From IMG/VR virus record IMGVR_UViG_3300046509_000004, positions 1 through 39,794 of that record: 39,794 nucleotides of DNA. One strand, 5' to 3'. Below, one piece after another: positions 20,947 to 29,115 of the stretch (position 1 is its first letter; each line of letters opens with the position of its first letter). The DNA is from a virus. Under the pieces are notes generated by a model that saw only the letters and a program-made list of their open reading frames with translations, was not told where the DNA came from and made no database searches. The position numbers were made by a program, and so were the translations under genes.

Positions 20947-22167
20947 ATGGCTAACAGCCTTTTAACTATCAGCATGATTACGCGAGAAGCCATTGAGCTT
21001 TTCGTAAATTCTAACAGCTTTATCCGTAATTTAGATCGTCAGTACGACGACGATTTCGGACGCAAAGGCGCGAAGATCGGTTCTCAGCTTCGCATTCGCT
21101 TGCCCAATGACTTCACATGGCGAACCGGTCCTGCCGTCAGCATTCAGGATACCGCTGAACAGCAGACCGTCCTAACCCTCGCCACGCAGGACGGTGTTGA
21201 CGTTTCTTTCTCGACGGCTGATTTGCTGTTGAGCTTGGACGACTTCTCCGAGCGTATCATGCTTCCCATGATGAACAACCTCGCTGGTGGCGTGGCTGGT
21301 ACGATCATGGCCAACTCCGCCAATACGATCTGCAATATGGCGGCAAACTTCAACGGCGCTGGCACCATTATTACCCCGAATGCCGGTACTTATCTGGACG
21401 CACAGGCCACGTTGGCGATCAATTCCACGCCTATCTCGATGCAGAAGATCATCAACGATCCTCGCACCGAGGCCCGTGTGGTTACGTCATTGTCCGGTTT
21501 GCTCAATCCACAAAGTGCCATTTCGGATCAATATTATGATGGCATGATGTATAAGGCTTTGGGTGCGACTTGGTTTAGTGACCAGACCGTGCTGAAGTTC
21601 ACCACTGGTACATTTACTACCGGCACGATGAACGGTGCCAACCAGACTGGGACTGCTCTCACCGTGACGGGTATTACCGGTACGCTTAATGTTGGCGATA
21701 TTGTCACCATTGCCGGTGTGAACGCAGTCAACCGCATTACAAAGCTGGATAGTGGTGAACTTCGCCAGTTTGTCGTTACCGTTGCTATGGCGGCCAATGC
21801 CACGGTTATGAACGTCTATCCGTCTCTCGTACCATCATCGACTGGTGTTTCGGGTGGCCCTATTGTGCAGTATCAGACGGTTACCGCTTCCCCAACCGTC
21901 AATGCCACGATCACGCTTTATACCGCTTCTGGCGCGACCTATCGCAAGAACTTGCGGTATGCGCCAATGGCAATCACGATGGCAACCGGCGATCTTCCTC
22001 TCCCTGCCAATAAGGTCACGGCCCGTCACAAGTACGATAATATCTCCATGCGAGCGGTTACGGATTACCTGATTGGCACCGACCAAGAAGTTACCCGTCT
22101 TGACGTGCTGTTCGGCAGTCTCGTGGTTCGTCCGGAAATGTGCTGCATCGTTCCTGATGCGGTTTAA
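20947..22167 (+). CDS. Major capsid protein, P22 coat-like, 406 aa
   Basis: The shell protein of the head. The start (TISMITREAIELFVNSNSFIRNLDRQYDD), RIGSQLRIRLPNDFTWRTGPA and DVSFSTADLLLSLDDFSERIM fit the P22 gp5-type HK97 fold. Residues 210-285 (Thr/Gly/Val strands) correspond to the inserted domain. It is preceded by a structured leader and followed by a perfect hairpin. Length matches the family (about 400-430). Confidence 0.93.
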   Translation: MANSLLTISMITREAIELFVNSNSFIRNLDRQYDDDFGRKGAKIGSQLRIRLPNDFTWRTGPAVSIQDTAEQQTVLTLATQDGVDVSFSTADLLLSLDDFSERIMLPMMNNLAGGVAGTIMANSANTICNMAANFNGAGTIITPNAGTYLDAQATLAINSTPISMQKIINDPRTEARVVTSLSGLLNPQSAISDQYYDGMMYKALGATWFSDQTVLKFTTGTFTTGTMNGANQTGTALTVTGITGTLNVGDIVTIAGVNAVNRITKLDSGELRQFVVTVAMAANATVMNVYPSLVPSSTGVSGGPIVQYQTVTASPTVNATITLYTASGATYRKNLRYAPMAITMATGDLPLPANKVTARHKYDNISMRAVTDYLIGTDQEVTRLDVLFGSLVVRPEMCCIVPDAV

Positions 22168-22175
22168 TCAACTTA

Positions 22176-22199
22176 GACGGTGGCGCAAATGCCACCGTC
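22176..22199 (+). terminator. Perfect hairpin after the coat gene
   Basis: GACGGTGGC (22176-22184) and GCCACCGTC (22191-22199) form a 9-bp stem with a 6-base loop, 8 bases after the coat stop. There is no U-tract (GCTACC follows), so it may protect or process the coat mRNA 3' end rather than stop transcription. Confidence 0.6.
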
Positions 22200-22217
22200 G
22201 CTACCTAGGAGAATGTA

Positions 22218-22586
22218 ATGGCTGAAGCTGATTTTCTTGAAATCCAACGTGCACTTGTCAATCACGAAAAAGCTAAGTTCCTTGCCAAGCAAGCCCGGTT
22301 GCAGAAGGACATTAGAAGCCAGATTGCGAAGTCCGGTTTCTATCAACCTGACAACGATCCGGTGTATGAGTTTCAGCCATTTCCTGAGACTGTGAAGGTA
22401 GGTGATCGAGAGGTTATCGTTTTCAGCCAAGAGGAAAAGGACAAGGTTCTCGGTGTCAAAGCCGAGCCTCCTAAAAAGGTTGATGTTGATATTACCCAGC
22501 TTGTGCAGGAACAGACTGCCGTTCCTGTCAAGCGCAAATACACCAAACGTGCCGCCCCTATGGCATTGCCAGCCGATCTTAAATGA
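22218..22586 (+). CDS. Hypothetical protein, 122 aa
   Basis: Not recognised. The N-terminal 40 residues are a charged helix; then comes a Tyr/Pro-rich segment (YQPDNDPVYEFQPFPE) and a basic tail. It lies between coat and gp4-like genes; a head-closure or decoration role is only positional. TAGGAGAA precedes the ATG. It ends in ATGA overlap with the next gene. Confidence 0.75.
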   Translation: MAEADFLEIQRALVNHEKAKFLAKQARLQKDIRSQIAKSGFYQPDNDPVYEFQPFPETVKVGDREVIVFSQEEKDKVLGVKAEPPKKVDVDITQLVQEQTAVPVKRKYTKRAAPMALPADLK

Positions 22587-23317
22587 CAACCGTTAACGAG
22601 GTCATCACCGAGGCCCAAAAGAAAGCAGGATTGCTCGCGGATGGGCAATCCATGACAGGTGGTGACCTTGTTAGTGCGGTTTCAGACTTCAACGATTTAT
22701 GTGCCCAGTGGGCAACTCAAAGATGGATGACTTGGGGCATCCTTGATCTTGCATTTACTGCTACGGGTGCAAATAGTTATACCGTAGGCCCTGGAGGCAA
22801 TTTTAGCGTTGCAGAAACTCCACAAAGACTTGAATATGCCTTTCAGCGGCAACTTGTGGTTTCTGGATTAAATGTAGATACACCACTTGATATAATTCCA
22901 TCAAAAGAAGAATACAGCAGATTATCTCTCAAGGGATTAATGTCATTTGGTTTATACGTCTTTCTCGATACTTCAACATTTCCGCTTGCTACTCTCTTTC
23001 TATACCCTAATCCAAATGCCGCAATTTATCAGGTTCATATCGGCGTAAAGAACGCCATTCCACTTTTTACAGTGACTACTATAAGCACCGTTCTTACTAT
23101 TCCTCCGCATTATATTGCGGCCATGAAATTCAATCTAGCAAAGAGATACCGGCAGGCATACGGCAAGGGACTTAGGCCCGATCCAGAATTGAACGCTCTA
23201 GCCAAGTCGTCGCTGGATATTGTGAAGCAGTCCAATCTACAGGTTCCAGAGTTGGTGATGCCCAAAGTTCTGATAAGACAAACATCAGGATACAATATCC
23301 TCAGCGATCAGTTTTAA
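22583..23317 (+). CDS. P22 gp4-like tail accessory / head-completion protein, 244 aa
   Basis: Joins the portal and tail hub and closes the filled head. Features: DLVSAVSDFNDLCAQWATQRWMTWG near residues 25-55, then alternating strands, and the C-terminal PPHYIAAMKFNLAKRYRQAYGKGLRPD that fits gp4-type adaptors. Position after the coat and before gp10 supports this. Confidence 0.85.
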   Translation: MTTVNEVITEAQKKAGLLADGQSMTGGDLVSAVSDFNDLCAQWATQRWMTWGILDLAFTATGANSYTVGPGGNFSVAETPQRLEYAFQRQLVVSGLNVDTPLDIIPSKEEYSRLSLKGLMSFGLYVFLDTSTFPLATLFLYPNPNAAIYQVHIGVKNAIPLFTVTTISTVLTIPPHYIAAMKFNLAKRYRQAYGKGLRPDPELNALAKSSLDIVKQSNLQVPELVMPKVLIRQTSGYNILSDQF

Positions 23318-23329
23318 CAGGAGAATAAA

Positions 23330-23752
23330 ATGGCATATAAATCTACGCTTCCTAGTTCAATTCAGACTTTGCTTCCCGGTCCAAGACTGGCCGATGTTTC
23401 TTCATTGTCTGGTTCTGTTGCCAATGGCATGGGAAACAACGTTAATGGCGCATTGACCGCTTCCACTACTCAGACGCAAGCCGGTGGGACGTTGCTTACT
23501 TACGGCATTAATTCCGTTTTGAATGCCAATGGTTCAGATGCGGTTACTATGCCAAAGGCGGCTTCCGGCACTATACTTATTCTGGTCAATCATACTGGAC
23601 AAACCATCCAGTTGTTTCCTGCTGTAGGAGACACCATCAATGCTGCCGCTATCAATGCCGCTGTGACGGTGGCAACGGCTACCACTTCCATTTATATTTG
23701 TTCGGCGGGTTCCGCTCAGTGGTGGGGTGGCGCAATCACCAATGAAGCCTAA
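23330..23752 (+). CDS. Beta-rich virion-associated protein, 140 aa
   Basis: Not firmly recognised. Ala/Thr/Asn-rich beta protein with GTILILVNHTGQTIQLFPAVGDTINAA and a Trp-rich C-terminus, similar in style to the exported 202-aa protein (YVICSNYTI then YNAASTKWFKL) but without a signal peptide. Probably a head decoration or fibre-type protein. ATG overlap with the gp10-like gene. Confidence 0.7.
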   Translation: MAYKSTLPSSIQTLLPGPRLADVSSLSGSVANGMGNNVNGALTASTTQTQAGGTLLTYGINSVLNANGSDAVTMPKAASGTILILVNHTGQTIQLFPAVGDTINAAAINAAVTVATATTSIYICSAGSAQWWGGAITNEA

Positions 23753-25275
23753 TGCCGAGAATACCGCTAACGAGCGGCGCATACTCCGCTCAATCTATCA
23801 TTGCCAATGCACAACGGTGTGTAAATCTTTATCCTGAAAGCAATCCGCAGGAAACCAATCCGCCTGTTCCGGTTACTCATTATCCTAGACCCGGATTAAC
23901 TCCGCTAAGTTCACCACCTGTAGCGGGATTTGGGAGAGGGCTTTACACCGCTACAAATGGCAAGCTGTTTGCGGTCGTAAACCAGAATATCTATCACATC
24001 CACCAGGAGGACGGTTGGGAGTTTCATCTAGTTGGCACGATGACCAGCCCAATAACCACTCCGGTTTGTGCTGCCGATAATGGAGTTGATGCACTATTCC
24101 TTGATGGCACCTTGGATGGTTACACAGTTGTTATTGATACGGCTATGGGTCATGCCTTTAATCAGATTGGCGATCCAAACTTTCTGGGAGGTACCAGACC
24201 GGACTTCATAGATAGCTTTATCATTACCAATCAACCCAATACAAAAAACTGGTATTCTACATTAGCGGGGCAACTGCTTTTTAATGGGCTTTATGTCGGT
24301 GTAAAGACGGCTTGGCCGGATAATATCCAGGTTGTTATTGCGGTTGAAAGAGCGGTTTGGGTCTTAGGAAATTACAAAAGCGAGCTATGGTATAACGCTG
24401 GGGCTGTTCCGTTTCCGTTCAACATTCAGCCTGGATTGATTATTGAGCATGGTTGCGCGGCTCCTTACTCGGCTGCCAAACAGGACGTTAATTGCTACTG
24501 GTTGAGTCAATCTCCTGAAGGTGCCCGCATGGTTATGAAGGGCACGCAGAACCTAGCAGTAAGAATTTCAACCCATGCCATTGAAGCCGAATTTGTAAAA
24601 TACGCCAGAGTGGATGATGCGATAGGTTCGGTGTTTCAGATTAATGGCCATGCGTTCTATTGCATAGACTTTCCAACTGCGGACAAGACCTGGGTTTATG
24701 ACGAAGCCACGAAACAATGGCACCAGTGGACGCATATCGACGTAAACGGAATTGAGCATCGCTGCCTAACTCCCTTCAAGGCTTATGCCTATGGAACGAA
24801 TGTAGGATTAGATTGGCAGACCGGTAATTTATACAAACTGGATGAAGGCAACTTCACCGATAACGGATTACCGATAAGTTACGTTCGTTCATTTCCGCAC
24901 GTTATGTCCAGCGAGAGCCAACGCCTTACAGTCTGGAAATTTGTGGCAGATGTTGAGGTAGGAACGGCATCAGGCACGGTTACTTATCCTCTAGATGGTA
25001 GTCCTTGGTCTTTGGGGTTTTCTCCCGGTTTTGGACCTTTGGTAATTACCGAACCGCCATTGATTTCACTTCGGATAAGCCGGGATCGTGGAGCTAGTTG
25101 GGGTAATGCAGTCATGCAGCCAATGGGCGCGCAAGGCTTGTATTTGACAAAACCGACTTGGTACAGATTGGGTTATATGTGGGATGCTGTGTTTGAATTA
25201 TCGTGGTCCACTCCGATGAAAACCGCATTGAACGATGCTTTTATCGAGGTTGAAAAACACGATGGCGACCTATGA
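23752..25275 (+). CDS. P22 gp10-like tail hub / head-stabilisation protein, 507 aa
   Basis: The N-terminus (PLTSGAYSAQSIIANAQRCVNLYPE) is the marker of the Phage_stabilise family, the hub to which tailspikes attach after packaging. The rest is a beta-propeller-like repeat (Trp/Tyr-rich, GRDGDTK-like turns). Length is near P22 gp10 (472). It overlaps the previous and following genes by 1-4 bases. Confidence 0.9.
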   Translation: MPRIPLTSGAYSAQSIIANAQRCVNLYPESNPQETNPPVPVTHYPRPGLTPLSSPPVAGFGRGLYTATNGKLFAVVNQNIYHIHQEDGWEFHLVGTMTSPITTPVCAADNGVDALFLDGTLDGYTVVIDTAMGHAFNQIGDPNFLGGTRPDFIDSFIITNQPNTKNWYSTLAGQLLFNGLYVGVKTAWPDNIQVVIAVERAVWVLGNYKSELWYNAGAVPFPFNIQPGLIIEHGCAAPYSAAKQDVNCYWLSQSPEGARMVMKGTQNLAVRISTHAIEAEFVKYARVDDAIGSVFQINGHAFYCIDFPTADKTWVYDEATKQWHQWTHIDVNGIEHRCLTPFKAYAYGTNVGLDWQTGNLYKLDEGNFTDNGLPISYVRSFPHVMSSESQRLTVWKFVADVEVGTASGTVTYPLDGSPWSLGFSPGFGPLVITEPPLISLRISRDRGASWGNAVMQPMGAQGLYLTKPTWYRLGYMWDAVFELSWSTPMKTALNDAFIEVEKHDGDL

Positions 25276-25664
25276 TTTCAGTTGTTGCGACAAACTTTCC
25301 ACCGCAGGCCACTCCAATAGTCGATCAAAGTGGCAAGATGACAACGCCGGGAATGGCGTTCTTTCGGGCACTTTATGATCGTACAGGTGGAGGAAACGGT
25401 TTAGTCAATCAAGTTTTTACCGGTCCTGGTGGCGATCTAGCGGCGGATTGGAATTATCTAACTAGCTCTGGAAATTCCACGTTGCCTGCTCTTACTGGTG
25501 GGCAGATGGTCATGGTGCAGAATAGCAGTGGATCGTTTGCAAATATAAATGCCCCTGCTGGAGCCTCTATAGATGGCGTTCCGCTTTATACTTTAGCTGA
25601 TACCAAAATGCAGATATTCTGGTTCATATCCTCATCCATTATCGTATCGACGCAGCTAGGATGA
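25272..25664 (+). CDS. Tail-region hypothetical protein, 130 aa
   Basis: Residues 10-45 (PPQATPIVDQSGKMTTPGMAFFRAL) match a frequent phage protein encoded right after the gp10-like gene; such proteins are minor tail proteins. The C-half is beta-rich (LPALTGGQMVMVQNSSGS). Function unknown. ATGA overlaps link it to gp10 and to the SET-domain gene. Confidence 0.75.
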   Translation: MISVVATNFPPQATPIVDQSGKMTTPGMAFFRALYDRTGGGNGLVNQVFTGPGGDLAADWNYLTSSGNSTLPALTGGQMVMVQNSSGSFANINAPAGASIDGVPLYTLADTKMQIFWFISSSIIVSTQLG

Positions 25665-26437
25665 ACGATTTTAATCAAGCTATTGCGGAGTATGGTTTTA
25701 CTCCTGATATTGTAAAGTCTATCAGTGAAAATACTTCTGATCTTGTTGTAATGCCAAGTGGACTTTACAAATTTATTGTAGGAAATTCTAAAATTGAAGG
25801 TCATGGAATTTTATGCGTTGCGGATATTAGGGAAGGGGAGATTATTGGACCGGCTAGAATAAATGGAAAACGAACTGATTTAGGGAGATTTACAAACCAT
25901 GATAAATTTCCGAATGCAAAAATGGATATGGTAAATTCAGATTTGATAAATTTGGTATCTATTGGGAATATTTCTGAGGGAGAAGAAATAACAATAGATT
26001 ACCGGCAGGCACTCTCTTTACAGCGGCAGCCAGTAAAAAGGGAACATATATTTGAGATAGAAAAGGAAATGTTTAAGTTTCCTCAAATAGAGATACCTGT
26101 CAGACATTATTTTACACCGGGTATTTATGCGAGAGAAATTACTGTCCCGGCTGATGCGTTGATTACCGGAGTTATTCACAAATACCCTCAGATAAACATT
26201 CTTTCCAAGGGAACGATCAGGGTTTCCATTGACGAAGAAATCCGCGAAATCTCCGCACCTTATACAGTTATATCAGCGGCAGGCATCAAGCGAATTGCTT
26301 ATGCGGTTACGGAATGTGTTTGGACTACCATCGTTCACACATTCAAGACCGATGTTGCCAAGATTGAAAAAGAGTTCTTTGCCTATACCGAACAAGAATA
26401 TCAAGATTTCGTAAGAGAGAAACAATGTCAGGCATAG
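25661..26437 (+). CDS. SET-domain / cupin-like fusion protein, 258 aa
   Basis: Residues 36-115 carry the SET lysine-methyltransferase fingerprints: SKIEGHGILCVADIREGEII, RFTNHDKFPNA (the RxxNHxxxPN motif) and EGEEITIDY with the catalytic-type Tyr114. Residues 143-232 match a phage cupin-like domain (IPVRHYFTPGIYAREITVPA, INILSKGTIRVSI, CVWTTIVHT). SET enzymes methylate Lys using S-adenosylmethionine. The 5' half of the gene is clearly more AT-rich than its neighbours, suggesting separate acquisition of the SET part. The target could be a virion or host protein. ATGA overlap upstream. Confidence 0.8.
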   Translation: MNDFNQAIAEYGFTPDIVKSISENTSDLVVMPSGLYKFIVGNSKIEGHGILCVADIREGEIIGPARINGKRTDLGRFTNHDKFPNAKMDMVNSDLINLVSIGNISEGEEITIDYRQALSLQRQPVKREHIFEIEKEMFKFPQIEIPVRHYFTPGIYAREITVPADALITGVIHKYPQINILSKGTIRVSIDEEIREISAPYTVISAAGIKRIAYAVTECVWTTIVHTFKTDVAKIEKEFFAYTEQEYQDFVREKQCQA

Positions 26438-27093
26438 CGGCGGCAATCATAGGTTCAGGCGTTATAGGCGCTGGAGCATCCATATTTGGTGCTATGGCGC
26501 AAACCAATGCATCCAAAAATGCCATTGCAGCCCAACAGGGCATGTTCAATCAAGCGGTTGGTTATGCCTCACCGTTTATTAGTGCAGGACAAAGCGCGCT
26601 ACCTACTTTGGAAGGATTGATTACGCCGGGTGCAAATCAAACAGCCTTGTTAAAACAAACTCCGGGCTACCAGTTTGCTAATGATGTGTCGCAACAGTCG
26701 GTTTCCAATCAGGGCACGGTGACTGGTCTAGGTGGGAATACGCTTTTAGCGGGCTCGAATGCCGCTACTCAACTTGCATTAGGAATGGCATGGCAACCTA
26801 CCGTTAATGCCTTGCAAGGACTGGTTAGCACCGGATCGAATAATGCCGCTGCCTTGGGCGGTCAAGCAGTGCAGACCGGCGCTAACATTGGAAATAGCCT
26901 AACAGGAATTGGCAATGCCCAGGCAGGTGCGGCTACTTCAGTTGGAGCTAACCTGGGTAATTCTCTCACAAGTGCGGCGCTGTTTAATAAGCTACTTGGC
27001 AATAATATGTATGAAACGGCTGCGGATGCTGGTAAGGGTGGCCCTAGTGCTATCGGTACAGGCAATTATAATTTCCTTGATGCACAGGCGTAA
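26425..27093 (+). CDS. P22 gp7-like DNA ejection protein, 222 aa
   Basis: A hydrophobic, Gly/Ala-rich N-terminus (IGSGVIGAGASIFGAMAQT) then LTPGANQ-like and Asn/Gly/Gln-rich helices (NNAAALGGQAVQTGANIGNS repeats). Typical of small ejection proteins that leave the particle with the DNA and form a channel. It is the first of three such genes (with 27981 and 29116). It overlaps the SET gene by 13 bases. Confidence 0.75.
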   Translation: MSGIAAAIIGSGVIGAGASIFGAMAQTNASKNAIAAQQGMFNQAVGYASPFISAGQSALPTLEGLITPGANQTALLKQTPGYQFANDVSQQSVSNQGTVTGLGGNTLLAGSNAATQLALGMAWQPTVNALQGLVSTGSNNAAALGGQAVQTGANIGNSLTGIGNAQAGAATSVGANLGNSLTSAALFNKLLGNNMYETAADAGKGGPSAIGTGNYNFLDAQA

Positions 27094-27108
27094 CAAAGGA
27101 GATAGCAA

Positions 27109-27318
27109 TTGCATAAAATTATAAATCTATGTTTTACAGTTATTGGAATAATAAGTCTTGTAGTTTCAATTTTACTATTTGGATTTGCAGAACTTTCCCG
27201 TCATGGCTCGCATGTAGCCATAGAAATTATACAGCTTGGTTTATTGTTCCTAATTATTTCAATTTTGTTATTATATCCCTTAATAAAGTTTTTTGTTATT
27301 TCAGATAATAAGGATTGA
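27109..27318 (+). CDS. AT-rich two-helix membrane protein, TTG start, 69 aa
   Basis: Two hydrophobic helices (about residues 5-27 and 37-62) joined by a short SRHGSHV loop. TTG start at 27109 with AAAGGAG 8 bases before. AT-rich compared with neighbours, which fits a late-acquired gene in the ejection-protein operon. Function unknown; membrane immunity or holin-like action is possible. Confidence 0.65.
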   Translation: MHKIINLCFTVIGIISLVVSILLFGFAELSRHGSHVAIEIIQLGLLFLIISILLLYPLIKFFVISDNKD

Positions 27319-27320
27319 TT

Positions 27321-27437
27321 ATGGTTCCTAGCAATGAACGACTCGCCGAAGTTTACAATCCAAATTATCGACAATTGATAATAGTTTGGCCGCTTGTGTG
27401 GGGTCATTTAGAGAATGGCGGCTGGGTTTTGCATTAG
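27321..27437 (+). CDS. Small hypothetical protein, 38 aa
   Basis: Found in the gap. Starts 3 bases after the previous stop with AAGGA upstream. It has an aromatic C-half (VWPLVWGHLENGGWVL). Not recognised; it may be a soluble or peripheral membrane peptide. Confidence 0.5.
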   Translation: MVPSNERLAEVYNPNYRQLIIVWPLVWGHLENGGWVLH

Positions 27438-27483
27438 CAGATGCTTGATGCCGAGCAAGCGTGGACTATAAGAGAAAATTCAG

Positions 27484-27978
27484 ATGGATGAATCCCAAGC
27501 TCCAGTTCAACCGAATATGCAGCCGCAGCAAAATCAGCTTGGCGGCATTATGCAAGGACAGCCACAACAGCAGCGGCAACCTGGGCAACAGCAACCAACG
27601 CAGTTAACGAAGCAACAGGTTATCGCTGGCTTGCATCACTTTACTGCCTTTGACAAAGCTTTCTCACCCTTGCTTAAAAATCCAGACTTAGGAAAATCCA
27701 ACATACGTCCAAAGATATTCGATGCTTCAGCATCCTTGATTGGACAGGGAATATTCAGCGTTCCAGAGGTTATGAACGGCATCAAGGATTTGCCGGACGA
27801 TCCTCTTGGACAGAAGAAATGGCTGGAGCAAAAACTAGCCAGTACTGCAATGGCGGAAAAGAAAATCGTTTCCGATTATATCGCGCAAGGCCCAGGACAA
27901 GAACCACAAGAGCCTGCCTGGTCGCCGGATAATCACAGCGACCACATGGCCGGTATGATGGCAAACTATAAGAGATAG
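27484..27978 (+). CDS. Gln-rich tail/ejection-associated protein, 164 aa
   Basis: The first 45 residues are low-complexity Gln/Pro (QPQQQRQPGQQQP), then a helical region (LTKQQVIAGLHHFTAFDKAFSPL, IRPKIFDASASLIGQG). Proteins of this kind sit between ejection genes in P22-like and related phages. Not assigned a specific role. The ribosome site is weak (AGAGA). Confidence 0.7.
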   Translation: MDESQAPVQPNMQPQQNQLGGIMQGQPQQQRQPGQQQPTQLTKQQVIAGLHHFTAFDKAFSPLLKNPDLGKSNIRPKIFDASASLIGQGIFSVPEVMNGIKDLPDDPLGQKKWLEQKLASTAMAEKKIVSDYIAQGPGQEPQEPAWSPDNHSDHMAGMMANYKR

Positions 27979-27980
27979 CA

Positions 27981-29114
27981 ATGCCCGTCGATACCTCAGT
28001 TTACCAAAACCAGCCAAATCCATTAGGACAGCTAACCAACGTATTTGGGATAATGAATGCTGCCCAACAGAACAAGATTTTGCAGCAAGAGACTGGTTTG
28101 CTTCAGCAGAGACAGACAATCAATCAATCTCAGTTTCAGCAGCAGCAATCGGACGATCTAAGAACCGTCATTGGAAATCTTTATAATACCGGAGCAAAAC
28201 CAGCCGATGTAACGGCGGCGGTTCTGTCTCGTGCAAGGCAAGGTTCTTATAATGATACTGTAACTAGTAACGTAATTTCTGACATAAATAATGCTGTTAG
28301 TACCGGAACTTGGGATAAATTTGGAAAACAGCAAAGAGCGCAGGCAACGTCTGCGGCTGGTCTTATCTCGCAAACACCAACATATCCCCAAGGTGGCGGA
28401 ACGCAGCAATATCAGCCAACTACATCTATTCCACGGACAGGTGTAGCAGCGGCCAATCCTCCTGGGTATGAAGCTGTGGCTACCGGTCCTGCCGGTGCTG
28501 AAGGAATTTCTAATATGGCATCGGTTGCTAATGATGCACCGAACCAAAAAGCCATGCTGGATAATCTCAATGCGCTAGGCAACGAAGCTGTTTCCGGCCC
28601 ATCGTCTGATTTTGAAAAGCGAGCGAATGCCTTAGCTCTTAGATTGTTTGGCAAGGGTGTTACGCTCACTCCGCGACAATTGGCTAGTTCAGAAGAATAT
28701 GGAAAGATTTCTGAGCAATTGGCAGGACAGCAAGCAACCTCGGCCCACGCTACAAATGCGTTTCTCACTAATGCCTACAATACCAATCCTAGCCTTTACC
28801 TTTCAAAGATAGGCAGGCAGGGCATTACTCATATGCTTCAGGGCAATGTCGATAGCATAGTGGCTAAAAACAATGCTTGGAACTCTTACGCCAATGGTGA
28901 GGTTGATGGAAATAAACATTCACCAGCAGAATTTGCGACTTGGAATAGACAGTTCAATGCTGGATTTAATCCAAGAGTATTTCAGTATGCGCGCATGACA
29001 CCGGAAGAACGGTCAAACTTTCGTTCCACAATGACGCAGCCTCAACAGCAGCAATTATATAAAAATCTAAATCAGTATCAGGCTAATGGATGGCTTGATA
29101 TGTCGGGGCAATAA
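27981..29114 (+). CDS. Ejection / internal virion protein, gp20-like by position, 377 aa
   Basis: Gln/Asn/Ala-rich and mostly helical, with long heptad regions (QQNKILQQETGLLQQRQTINQ) and a flexible Gln/Pro/Thr middle. Lies between the gp7-like and lysozyme-domain ejection genes, as gp20 does in P22. Sequence itself was not recognised. Confidence 0.65.
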   Translation: MPVDTSVYQNQPNPLGQLTNVFGIMNAAQQNKILQQETGLLQQRQTINQSQFQQQQSDDLRTVIGNLYNTGAKPADVTAAVLSRARQGSYNDTVTSNVISDINNAVSTGTWDKFGKQQRAQATSAAGLISQTPTYPQGGGTQQYQPTTSIPRTGVAAANPPGYEAVATGPAGAEGISNMASVANDAPNQKAMLDNLNALGNEAVSGPSSDFEKRANALALRLFGKGVTLTPRQLASSEEYGKISEQLAGQQATSAHATNAFLTNAYNTNPSLYLSKIGRQGITHMLQGNVDSIVAKNNAWNSYANGEVDGNKHSPAEFATWNRQFNAGFNPRVFQYARMTPEERSNFRSTMTQPQQQQLYKNLNQYQANGWLDMSGQ

Positions 29115-29115
29115 C

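Noticed and set aside
27441-27491. 16-codon frame between the 38-aa and 164-aa genes
   Set aside because: It ends by overlapping the next ATG but has no ribosome site and no feature.
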